A DNA stretch of 64,000 nucleotides, taken from assembly GCA_016703425.1 (NCBI GenBank), contig JADJCA010000002.1:434001-498000 (forward strand), given 5' to 3'. The first letter of the stretch is position 1. Each line of letters begins with the position of its first letter. Source of the stretch: Myxococcales bacterium (GTDB lineage Bacteria > Myxococcota_A > Polyangia > Polyangiales > Polyangiaceae). The notes under the pieces are model-generated. The model was given only the letters and a program-made list of their open reading frames with translations. It had not been told where the DNA came from and did no database searches. The translations under genes were made by a program, and so were the position numbers. Positions 25,495 to 33,403 of this stretch are shown piece by piece.

Positions 25495-26913
25495 ATGAAG
25501 ACGGCACCCAATCGATCGACGCCTTGGCGCTGCTTCCACCAAGGGACGGCGCGGGTGCACCGCGCCACTGCGCTCTTGCTGGCCGCGCTCGTCGTCGGGC
25601 TTCTCTTCGTGCCGTCGCTCGCTTGGGCGCAGGAGGTGGCGGGCTCCGACACCGGCGGCTTCGCGCGTCAAGCCGCCAAAGGCGGCGCCTTCGCCCTCGG
25701 CGCTTCGTTCTTGGCGGGGGTCGCCGCGAGCCTCACGCCGTGCGTGTTCCCCATGGTGCCGATCACGGTGGCCATCTTCGGCGCCACCGACGCGAAGTCG
25801 CGCGGGCGCGGAGCGGCCCTCTCGGCGACCTTCGTACTCGGCATCGCCTTCTTGTTCACGCCGATGGGCATGGCGTTCGCCGTCTCGGGCAAGCTCCTCG
25901 GGAGCACGCTCGCCAACCCCTTCGTGGTCACCGGCATCGCCGTGCTGTTCTTGTCGCTCGCCGCCTCGATGTTCGGGGCCTTCGAGATGACGCTGCCCGC
26001 AGGCCTCAACAACCGCCTCTCGACGGTCGGTGGCATCGGCTTCCGCGGCGCCTTCATTCTCGGCCTCGTGATGGGTCTCATCGCGGCCCCTTGCACCGGC
26101 CCGTTCTTGACGGGCATGGTGCTTTGGCTGGCGACCACGAAGGACATGGTGCTCGGCGCCGGCGCGATGTTCCTGTTTGCCGTGGGCCTAGGGCTCCCCT
26201 TCTTCATCGCGGGCTCGTTCTCGGTCAGCTTGCCCAAGGGCGGCGCCTGGATGCTCGGCATCAAGTGGGCGAGCGGCGTCGTCTTGGCGTACATGGCCCT
26301 CGCGTACCTGCGCGACGGCTTCCCACTGGTGCGCAAGGTCGTTCAGCCGACGATGCCGTTTCTCACGGTCGCGGTGATCATCATGGCTGTCGGCCTCGTC
26401 TTGGGGAGCGTGCACATCGCCGCCGAGCGGCGCCGCTCGCCCATCGCGCACCTCTCGAAGCCGATGAAGCTCGCGTCGATTGTGCCGGCCATCATCGGCA
26501 TGTTCCTCACCATCTCGTGGGTCAACATGCCAAAAGCCACCGCCGGTGGCGAGGACTCGGCGGCACCGGCCATCGCGTGGCAGAGCGCGGAAGCCGCGGC
26601 CCTCGAGCAGGCGAAGCGCGAGAAGAAGCCGCTGCTCGTCGACTTCGGGGCGACCTGGTGCAAGGCCTGCGAGGAGCTCGACCACCTCACGTGGCCCGAC
26701 AGCCGCGTGCGCTCCGAGGCCGCGCGCTTCGTGAGCGTGAAGGTCGACGCCACCAACGAAGACGATCCGGAGATCAAGCGCCTCTCGGAGAAGTACAAGG
26801 TCGTGGGCCTGCCGACGGTCGTGGTGGTCGATTCGAGTGGCGCCGAGAAGGTGCGCTTCACCGAGTTCGTCGCCGCGGACAAGATGGCCGCCGCCATCAA
26901 GAGCGTGAAGTAG
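25495..26913 (+). CDS. DsbD-type thiol:disulphide interchange protein (CcdA-like membrane part + thioredoxin domain)
   Basis: 472 residues. A signal peptide (to about residue 50, SLAWAQ) is followed by eight or so membrane helices that carry the two redox Cys of the DsbD/CcdA core (SLTPCVFPMVPITV and APCTGPFLTG). A C-terminal thioredoxin domain has the active site WCKAC (about residues 386-390). The N-terminal immunoglobulin-like domain of classical DsbD is missing, so the signal peptide leads directly into the membrane core. It carries electrons from cytoplasmic thioredoxin to periplasmic thiols; partners could be cytochrome c maturation or the many Cys-rich exported proteins nearby. ATG 25495 was chosen because it has a GGAG at good spacing. 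Confidence 0.85.
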   Translation: MKTAPNRSTPWRCFHQGTARVHRATALLLAALVVGLLFVPSLAWAQEVAGSDTGGFARQAAKGGAFALGASFLAGVAASLTPCVFPMVPITVAIFGATDAKSRGRGAALSATFVLGIAFLFTPMGMAFAVSGKLLGSTLANPFVVTGIAVLFLSLAASMFGAFEMTLPAGLNNRLSTVGGIGFRGAFILGLVMGLIAAPCTGPFLTGMVLWLATTKDMVLGAGAMFLFAVGLGLPFFIAGSFSVSLPKGGAWMLGIKWASGVVLAYMALAYLRDGFPLVRKVVQPTMPFLTVAVIIMAVGLVLGSVHIAAERRRSPIAHLSKPMKLASIVPAIIGMFLTISWVNMPKATAGGEDSAAPAIAWQSAEAAALEQAKREKKPLLVDFGATWCKACEELDHLTWPDSRVRSEAARFVSVKVDATNEDDPEIKRLSEKYKVVGLPTVVVVDSSGAEKVRFTEFVAADKMAAAIKSVK

Positions 26914-26963
26914 GGTCGCCAGCACCGCCGAAGCCAGCACTCGGCATGCGGCCCCAGCCGCAG

Positions 26964-28430
26964 CTACTCTCGCGAATACAGGCTCGACGGTGACGGGACC
27001 GATGAGACGGTCCGTGGGGCCTTCAAGACCGGTCGACGGTCCGGTGGCCTGGGCGCGCCCCGCTCGGGTGCTCGTGCAGACGCACTGGCCGTGAGAGTCG
27101 GCTGAGTCGCGCTCGGGGCCGTCGCGACCCCCGGTGACGAAAGCGCGGGAGTAACGAAGCCGACTGCGACGTCGCCTGGGGTCGTGTTGGCGTCGACGAT
27201 GGGCGCCGCGCCGTTGGGTGCGCTGGGCGACGGGGCGAACCTCGTCGCCGCGAACGCCGCGAGCATCGCCGTGCTCACGATGCCGGCCCCAAGGCCGATG
27301 AGGACGCGGCGCCGCTGCTGCGCGAGCGGGGGCATGTTCGCCAACGAGCTCGACGTCGGCACTAGAACGGAGCGGCTCCCGGTGCCAACGTCGAACGGTT
27401 CGGTGGCCGAGTAGGCGGGAATGGGCGCGACGATCGACTCGAGCGCATCCTGCGGGAGCTCCACCGGGCACGACGCGCTCTCGACATCGCGCAACATCGC
27501 CGCGCGACGCGAGAGCTCGGCGGCCCCCACGACTTGAACGAATGAGCCCACGATGCGCGGCGGCGCCACTGGCCCCGCGGCTTCGAGCGCCGCTTCCATC
27601 TCGGCGGCGGTCGCGTAGCGTTGCGCCGGATCGCGCGCGAGCGCCTTCAGCACCACCGCGTCGAGCGCTGGCGAAACGGCGGGCGCGAGATCGCTCGGTG
27701 GCGGGACCGTTCGCTCCATGACCTGACGAACGATGTCCGCCGGTGAGTCGCCGGCGAAGAGTCGCTTGCGCGTCAGCGCCTCCCAGAGGACCGCACCAGC
27801 GGCGAAGACGTCCGTGCGGCGGTCGATGGGTTCGCCGGAGACCTGCTCCGGCGACATGTACGGGAGCTTGCCCTTGACGTGACCGGTCTCCGTCGTGGCG
27901 CCATAGCCGACAGCCTTCGCGACACCGAAGTCGATCACGCGCGCGACGCCATCGATGCCGACGAGAACGTTGTGCGGGGACATGTCACGATGAACGATGC
28001 CGAGCGGTACCCCATGATCGGAACAGGCCTCGTGGGCGGCATGCAAACCGCGGAGGACGCCCATGGCGATCGCGACCGCAACGGCGACTGACAAGGGTTC
28101 GCTCGAGGCACGGACGAGATAGGCGAGCGAGAGACCCTCCACGTATTCCATAACGAGGCAGAGCTCGTTGCCAGAGCGAATGACGTCCAGCGTGGGAACA
28201 ACGTTGGGGTGGCGAATGCGCGAACAAAGGCGCGCCTCGTCGATGAAGCTCGCGGCGAACTCTGGATCCTCCAGCAGGTGCGCGTGGAGTCGCTTGACGG
28301 CAACGACACGCGCGAAGCCCGCCTCGCCCTCGAGACGGCCTAAATGCACGCTGGCCATGCCGCCACGGCCAAAGGCCTGGTGAACCGCGTAGCGGCCTAC
28401 GCGAAGCAACGGCAACGCCCCCTCACCCAT
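26964..28430 (-). CDS. Ser/Thr protein kinase with C-terminal membrane anchor
   Basis: 488 residues. The kinase domain spans about 10-280: GRGGMASVHLG, Lys in VVAVKRL, catalytic loop HRDMSPHN (Ser at the usual Lys position), DFGVAK and YMSPEQVSG. A linker follows, then one membrane helix (VLIGLGAGIVSTAMLAAFAA, about residues 372-392) and a Pro/Ala/Thr-rich extracytoplasmic tail. Start ATG 28430 was chosen for its place just before the kinase fold; ATG 28451 is possible. It is divergent, with 28 nt between, from the TPR/PEGA-like gene, mirroring the module at 1857-5294. Probably senses envelope signals and phosphorylates cytoplasmic targets; no substrate is evident. Confidence 0.85.
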   Translation of the reverse strand: MGEGALPLLRVGRYAVHQAFGRGGMASVHLGRLEGEAGFARVVAVKRLHAHLLEDPEFAASFIDEARLCSRIRHPNVVPTLDVIRSGNELCLVMEYVEGLSLAYLVRASSEPLSVAVAVAIAMGVLRGLHAAHEACSDHGVPLGIVHRDMSPHNVLVGIDGVARVIDFGVAKAVGYGATTETGHVKGKLPYMSPEQVSGEPIDRRTDVFAAGAVLWEALTRKRLFAGDSPADIVRQVMERTVPPPSDLAPAVSPALDAVVLKALARDPAQRYATAAEMEAALEAAGPVAPPRIVGSFVQVVGAAELSRRAAMLRDVESASCPVELPQDALESIVAPIPAYSATEPFDVGTGSRSVLVPTSSSLANMPPLAQQRRRVLIGLGAGIVSTAMLAAFAATRFAPSPSAPNGAAPIVDANTTPGDVAVGFVTPALSSPGVATAPSATQPTLTASASARAPERGAPRPPDRRPVLKAPRTVSSVPSPSSLYSRE

Positions 28431-28441
28431 GGCCGCTTGAC

Positions 28442-28447
28442 AGGGTA
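28442..28447 (-). promoter_or_regulatory. -10-like TACCCT for the kinase gene
   Basis: TACCCT on the minus strand lies 11 nt before the kinase ATG 28430. It overlaps the plus-strand hexamer TATCAT, so the two divergent promoters should compete for the same DNA. Confidence 0.3.
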
Positions 28448-28451
28448 TCAT
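28446..28451 (+). promoter_or_regulatory. -10-like TATCAT, leaderless-type spacing
   Basis: TATCAT, five of six matches to TATAAT, lies 7 nt before ATG 28459 of the TPR/PEGA-like gene. Confidence 0.4.
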
Positions 28452-28458
28452 CGCCCCG

Positions 28459-29451
28459 ATGGGCGGCGGGCGATCGCGTGGCTTTGTCGGTTTTGCCCTG
28501 GCTACGGCGGTGCTTGCGCTCGTTCCCCGCGCGGCCCGCGCCACCGACGACAAGCGCGCACAGACGCTCTTCGACGAGGGCCTCAGCGCCATGGAGGCCG
28601 GCCGCTTCGAGCAAGGGTGCCCCGCGCTAGAGGAAAGCGTGCGCCTCTCGCCGTTGCCGGGGGCGCTCTTCACACTGGCGGAGTGCGAGGTTCGCTGGGG
28701 TCGCTTCGCGATGGCGCTCACGCGCTACGAGACCTACCTCGAGCGCTTCGAGCGGATGACCCCCGGCGAGCGCGCGAAGCAGCGCGGGCGTGAGAAGGTC
28801 GCCGCGTCGCAGGCGGCGGCGCTGCGTGGGCGCGTGGCGAAGTTGATCGTGCGCGTTCGAGGAGCCCCGGCGGGCGCGCGTGTGACGAACGGCGACGTCG
28901 AGATCCCGCAGAGCGAGTGGGGAGCGGAGCGCAACGCCGATCCCGGCACCGTGACGTTGACGCTTCGCTCTGCAAGTGGGACCGCGCTCGCGAGCGAGAG
29001 CGTCACGTTGTTGCCCGGTGCCCGACGTGAGCTCCTGCTCACGGCCGCGGCAACGCCGCCCGAAGCTCGTGACACCTCCCCAACAGCAACGGGACCGGCG
29101 CCCGCGAGTCGAGAGGCCGACGGTCCGCCTGCCTGGCCTTGGGTCCTGGGCGGCGTTAGCGTCGCCGCCCTCGCCGGCGGTGCGGCGACGAGCGTCGTCA
29201 CGCTGTCGGCCTCAAAGGTCGTCGACGAGCGGTGCCGCGACCGCGTCTGCGACGCCGAGGGCCTCGACGCGGTCGAGCGCGCGAAGACGTGGGGCTGGGT
29301 GGCCACGGGGTTCCTCGCCGCAGGTGCCGTTGGCGTCGGCGTCTCTGGATACGTTCTGTTGACGGCGAATCGACGAACCGCCGCCACGGCGGCGCCCACC
29401 GCTGCGCTCCGCGTGAGCGGCCCCGGCCTCGAGCTAAGGGGGACCTTTTGA
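28459..29451 (+). CDS. Exported TPR / PEGA-like protein with two C-terminal membrane helices (second copy of the type)
   Basis: 330 residues with the same plan as the protein at 3321-4343. A signal peptide (to about 29) leads to TPR helices (about 32-100, AQTLFDEGLSAMEAGRFEQG). A beta-rich PEGA-like segment lies at about 128-200 and a Pro-rich linker at 205-230. Two membrane helices (about 233-250 and 280-300) flank Cys259 and Cys264 (CRDRVC). The sequences are clearly divergent, so the shared order and cysteine pair point to a family rather than a recent duplication. The stop overlaps the TTG start of the next gene (TTGA), indicating translational coupling. Confidence 0.7.
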   Translation: MGGGRSRGFVGFALATAVLALVPRAARATDDKRAQTLFDEGLSAMEAGRFEQGCPALEESVRLSPLPGALFTLAECEVRWGRFAMALTRYETYLERFERMTPGERAKQRGREKVAASQAAALRGRVAKLIVRVRGAPAGARVTNGDVEIPQSEWGAERNADPGTVTLTLRSASGTALASESVTLLPGARRELLLTAAATPPEARDTSPTATGPAPASREADGPPAWPWVLGGVSVAALAGGAATSVVTLSASKVVDERCRDRVCDAEGLDAVERAKTWGWVATGFLAAGAVGVGVSGYVLLTANRRTAATAAPTAALRVSGPGLELRGTF

Positions 29452-30155
29452 AGTCGCGCATCGCGCTCTTCGGCATCGTCGCGACGTCTGCGTTGCTGGG
29501 CTGCGGCATACTGCTCGGCGTCGAGGGCGACTACACGCTCCGCGCGGACGACGCGGCGACCTCGAGCGGTGACGTCACGACGGAGACGAGCGGTTTGAGC
29601 GACGCGAGCGGAGACGCCACCGCCGACGGCGGTGTGCTCCCCGATGCGGCGAGCGACGGGCCAATGCTCACGCCCGACGTCGCTGACGTCGCCGAGGGCG
29701 GTCGCCCGACCGCCGATGCGTTGGCCGACGTAGCCCCAGAGGCGGCCGCCGACGCGGGACCGCCTTTGGCTTTCGGCCCGACTCCCGGACACGTCAACCC
29801 ATGCGGCTTCGCCGCAAGCGCGGGGTCGTGCACCACGCCGTCGAACCGCTGCTGTTATGGCTCCGATGGCGGCTACTGCCAACTCTCGACGGAGGCCTGC
29901 AACCTACCTCGCTCCGCCATCGTCGAGTGCGACGAGGCCGCGGACTGCTCCGGCACCGGCAGCGACATCTGTTGCCTCGATGTGCAGTCGGGCGATCGCC
30001 CCTTCGCACGCTGCAAAGCGTCATGCCCGGTGCGCATCTGCCGCGCCGACGCCGAGTGCCCCAACAGCGAGAAGTGCCTGCCATGGCCGTGCCCGAACGG
30101 GCCTGTGCGCTCGTCGTGCAACGGCGAGGGGTACAACCCCGCGCTCTGTTTCTGA
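29448..30155 (+). CDS. Cys-rich lipoprotein with Asp/Ala-rich linker
   Basis: 235 residues from TTG 29448, chosen because it overlaps the previous stop (TTGA), follows an AAGGGGGA ribosome-binding site and opens a proper lipoprotein signal with Cys19 (ALLGC). An Asp/Ala/Thr-rich linker (about 30-105) leads to a compact Cys-rich domain with 13 Cys (NRCCYGSDGGYC, DICCLDVQSG, CPVRICRADAEC, CLPWPCPNG), resembling small disulphide-rich domains of secreted proteins. Third gene of the kinase / TPR-PEGA / lipoprotein set. The ligand is unknown. Confidence 0.7.
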   Translation: MKSRIALFGIVATSALLGCGILLGVEGDYTLRADDAATSSGDVTTETSGLSDASGDATADGGVLPDAASDGPMLTPDVADVAEGGRPTADALADVAPEAAADAGPPLAFGPTPGHVNPCGFAASAGSCTTPSNRCCYGSDGGYCQLSTEACNLPRSAIVECDEAADCSGTGSDICCLDVQSGDRPFARCKASCPVRICRADAECPNSEKCLPWPCPNGPVRSSCNGEGYNPALCF

Positions 30156-30183
30156 GCAACGGTATCGCCGGCTACGCGCAACC

Positions 30184-30204
30184 GGGCGCGCGTCAGCCGC
30201 GCCC
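30184..30204 (+). terminator. Terminator-like hairpin after the lipoprotein gene
   Basis: GGGCGCG / CGCGCCC, a perfect 7-bp stem with a 7-nt loop, starts 28 nt after the stop of the Cys-rich lipoprotein gene. No U-tract follows. Confidence 0.4.
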
Positions 30205-30347
30205 AAGCCGGTCGCCCAACCGATGCCTCCATGCGTCGTTCCGTCGCCTTCTGTCCTCACTTCCGAGTCCGGCAGCGCTGGCGGACCGGATAAGTCACGA
30301 TTTTCCGCAGACGCGCCCTCGGCACACCGCGTGCTGAATGCTCCGTC

Positions 30348-31988
30348 ATGCGGACAACGGCCTCGCTCAGCGGGTTGACGCTCGCCCTCGCGCTCTCCGC
30401 GGCCGCCTGCACCGGCGTCATTTCGGGGGATGACACCGTGCTCGGCGCGGGAGGTGGCGCCGCTGAAGGCACCGTTCGCCCTCGCGGCGCCTGCGCTCCC
30501 GTTCGCAAGACCGCCTACCGCCGGATGAACGCCCGGGAGTTCCAAGCCGCGGTACGCGACCTCTTTGAGGTACCCGCCCTGGAACTGGGCGAATATCCGC
30601 AAGACTTCTTCAGCACCCGCGGCTTCGACAACGACGACATCAACACGCGCACGAGCCCCGTCGACGCGGAGAAGGTGTTCACGGCAGCCGAGCGAGTGGC
30701 GGGCCAGGTCGCCTCCGCCCCCGGGTCGAAGTTCGGCGCCTGCAAGACGGCGACCGACCTTCGCGCCTGCCTCACCCCACTCCTGACGTCCACGCTCCGA
30801 CGCGCCTACCGGGCTCCCGTCGACCCGACGGTCTTGGGCGCGCTCCTCGACGTCGCGGCGGCGGCGCCTGACAAGGGCGAGGGCATCGCCGACGCGATCG
30901 CCGCGATGCTTGCGTCGCCTCGCTTCGTTATGCACCTCGTCGACTACGAGCGAAACCTCGACAAGGACGGCACGCACGAGCTTTCACCCCACGAGCTCGC
31001 CTCGCGGCTGTCGTTCTTCTTGTGGTCCAGCGTCCCCGACGACCAGCTCCTCGACCTCGCCGACAGCACCAAGCTCCGCGATCCCGCGGTCCTCGCTTCG
31101 GAGGTTCGGCGCATGCTCGCGGATGCGCGTGCCTCACGCTTTCTCGCAACGTTCCCGAGTCAGTGGCTTGGCTACCACCGCGTTGCGACGTCGACGCGAG
31201 ACGCCAAGACCTACCCGGAATTCGACGACACGCTCAAGCGCTCGATGGTGACCGAGTCGAACATGCTCTTCGACGACGTGCTCAAGAGCGGGGCGCCGGC
31301 CGACACGCTCGTCACGGCGACCCACTCGTTCGTGGACCGTTCCCTCGCGAGCCTCTACGGCGTTCCCTTTCCCGGCGACGCGAAAGATCCCTTCGCGCGC
31401 GTGAGCCTGGAAGGCACACGGCGCCGAGGCCTCATGATGCAGGCGGCGACCATGACGGCGACGGCCACTGGCAACCTCGCCATTCACCGCGGGGTCTTCG
31501 TCCTTTCGCGCGTTCTGTGCGAGCCGCTCGGTCTGCCTCCGCAAGCGGTCTCCCTGAAGCCCGGGCCAGCAGCCCGCACGGAGCGCGAGAAGCTGGCGGC
31601 TCACGCGAGCGATCCGGTGTGCAACGGATGCCACGCCCGCATCGATCCGATCGGCCTCTCCTATTCGAACTTCGATGCCATCGGGCGCTTCCGAAGGGCC
31701 GACGAAGCGGGGCCCATCGACGCCTCTGGGAAGCTCCCGGACGGCCGCGCGTTTGGCGACGCGGCCGACCTCGCGTCGTTCGTGGCCTCGGGCGACACCT
31801 TCGAGATCTGCCTCGCGAACCACCTCGCCTCCTTCGCAACAGCACGCATCGTCGAGGGCGATGAGATGTGCCTGCTCAAGGAGGTCGTCGGGCGAGGCAC
31901 CGCCGATGGGACCACGTCAATCCCGCGGCTCATCAGCGAGCTGGTCGCGAGCGATCTCTTCTCTCTGAGCCGCATGGTCGAGCGCTGA
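30348..31988 (+). CDS. DUF1592/DUF1588-type lipoprotein with c-haem-like motif
   Basis: 546 residues. Lipobox Cys21 (LSAAAC). The domain order is that of planctomycete/myxobacterial DUF1587-DUF1595-DUF1592-DUF1588-DUF1585 proteins: YRRMNAREFQAAVRDLFEV (DUF1587), RRAYRAPVDP (DUF1595), HELASRLSFFLWSSVPDDQLLDLA (DUF1592), RGLMMQAATMTATATGN...RGVFVLSRVLC and CNGCHARIDPIGLSYSNFDAIG (DUF1588, with a CxxCH motif), then a DUF1585-like end. The biochemical function is not established; the CNGCH suggests haem or metal binding in electron transfer. It is followed after 13 nt by the DUF1552 gene, its usual partner. Confidence 0.85.
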   Translation: MRTTASLSGLTLALALSAAACTGVISGDDTVLGAGGGAAEGTVRPRGACAPVRKTAYRRMNAREFQAAVRDLFEVPALELGEYPQDFFSTRGFDNDDINTRTSPVDAEKVFTAAERVAGQVASAPGSKFGACKTATDLRACLTPLLTSTLRRAYRAPVDPTVLGALLDVAAAAPDKGEGIADAIAAMLASPRFVMHLVDYERNLDKDGTHELSPHELASRLSFFLWSSVPDDQLLDLADSTKLRDPAVLASEVRRMLADARASRFLATFPSQWLGYHRVATSTRDAKTYPEFDDTLKRSMVTESNMLFDDVLKSGAPADTLVTATHSFVDRSLASLYGVPFPGDAKDPFARVSLEGTRRRGLMMQAATMTATATGNLAIHRGVFVLSRVLCEPLGLPPQAVSLKPGPAARTEREKLAAHASDPVCNGCHARIDPIGLSYSNFDAIGRFRRADEAGPIDASGKLPDGRAFGDAADLASFVASGDTFEICLANHLASFATARIVEGDEMCLLKEVVGRGTADGTTSIPRLISELVASDLFSLSRMVER

Positions 31989-32001
31989 ACCCGGAGCATC
32001 G

Positions 32002-33348
32002 ATGAAGAAGATCTGGCAAATCGATCGGCGTACCTTCCTGCGAGGCTTCGGCGCCGCCGTGGGGCTGCCCATGCTCGACATCATGGCGCCCTCGTTGGCC
32101 CATGCGCAGATCGCGACCCCGAAGACCCGGCGTCTCGTCTGGATCTACATCCCGCACGGGTACATCGCCTCGGCTGCGAAGCCCGACTACCTGATGAACC
32201 TCCTCGGGGACATGCGCCCCAACGTGAGCGTGGTTCACGGCCTAAGAAACGAGTACCCGGCCGTCAGCCAGAACGGGCACTTCTCCATCTGGGCACCATT
32301 TCTGAACGGCGTCCCGACCAAGAATCCCGCGGCCGTGCAGACCACTTTCGACCAGCGCATAGCCGGCGCACAACCCGCTGGCTCGAAGGTCGCGACCTTG
32401 AGCATCAACGTGGAGCCTGCCGATCAGGTTCATGACTTCAACGTCCAACAGGCGAACAACCCTTCGTTCAAGGGCCCCAACCAGCCCGTGCCCGCTTTGT
32501 CGAACCCGCTCGACGCCTACAACCGCCTCTTCGCCGGCGGCGCGCCGGTGCAGGCCGACCAACGCATGGCCGAACAACTCAAACGGCGACGCGGCATCCT
32601 CCACTACACGCTCGAAGACTCGAAGAAGCTCATGAGCAAGGGGAGCGCGAGTGATCGCATTCGCCTCGAGGAGTACTTCCAGGGTCTGTCGGAGCTCGAT
32701 CAGCGGCTTCTGACTCAGCTGGGCGGCGGCGGCGGCGCAACCTGTACGCCGCCGGCGGGGGTGACGAACTCGGCCAATTACGGGACGAGGCTCCAGATGT
32801 TCTACGACATCGCGTTTTTCGCGAACCTCTGCGATCTCACGCGCGTCACCACCTTCATGCACGCGCCGGAGAACAACGCCATCGTCAACCAGGCCTTCGT
32901 GCCCGGCGTCCAGGTCGGCGCCGGGTGGCACGCTCACTCGCACTACGGACCGGAGAATGCTGGCATGAACGGCGGCGGCGGACCGGCCAACTCGACCGAC
33001 GCGAACGTGAACCGGAGCGATCTCCAGAAGATCATCGTGTGGCACTACGGAAAGGCGCTCGAGTTCGCCCGGCGCCTCCGCGGCGTAAAGCTGCCGACCG
33101 GCGCCACGCTCCTCGATGAGAGCCTCGTCGCGTGGGGCTCGAGCTTCGCCGACTCGAACTCGCACGCGACCAACGGCTTACTCTGGCACCTCGCCGGCAC
33201 TGGCAACGGCTCGTTCAAAGCCGGAGTCGACGTCGACGCCGGCGGCTCGAAAATCTCGAACCTGTGGTTGACGCTGATGCAGGGCTTCGGGGTAAGCGCC
33301 TCGTCACTCGGCGACGGGACGCAGCCGATCGTTGCGCTCCGTGCGTGA
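32002..33348 (+). CDS. DUF1552 family exported protein (Tat signal)
   Basis: 448 residues. The N-terminus has a twin-arginine signal (DRRTFLRGFGAAVGLPMLD, ending near SLAHAQ), so it is exported folded. The body follows the DUF1552 pattern: RLVWIYIPHGY, an SVVHGLRN segment, QNGHFSIWAPF, HAHSHYG and NSHATNGLLWHLAG, an alkaline-phosphatase/sulfatase-like arrangement of His/Asn. A GGAG ribosome-binding site precedes the ATG. DUF1552 genes almost always follow a DUF1592 gene, as here; the pair probably works at or outside the inner membrane. The substrate is unknown. Confidence 0.85.
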   Translation: MKKIWQIDRRTFLRGFGAAVGLPMLDIMAPSLAHAQIATPKTRRLVWIYIPHGYIASAAKPDYLMNLLGDMRPNVSVVHGLRNEYPAVSQNGHFSIWAPFLNGVPTKNPAAVQTTFDQRIAGAQPAGSKVATLSINVEPADQVHDFNVQQANNPSFKGPNQPVPALSNPLDAYNRLFAGGAPVQADQRMAEQLKRRRGILHYTLEDSKKLMSKGSASDRIRLEEYFQGLSELDQRLLTQLGGGGGATCTPPAGVTNSANYGTRLQMFYDIAFFANLCDLTRVTTFMHAPENNAIVNQAFVPGVQVGAGWHAHSHYGPENAGMNGGGGPANSTDANVNRSDLQKIIVWHYGKALEFARRLRGVKLPTGATLLDESLVAWGSSFADSNSHATNGLLWHLAGTGNGSFKAGVDVDAGGSKISNLWLTLMQGFGVSASSLGDGTQPIVALRA

Positions 33349-33403
33349 GGGAGCGCGAGAGCCCAAGCCTCCTTCTCCTAAGCTCGATGCGACGGTCGCC
33401 TGC

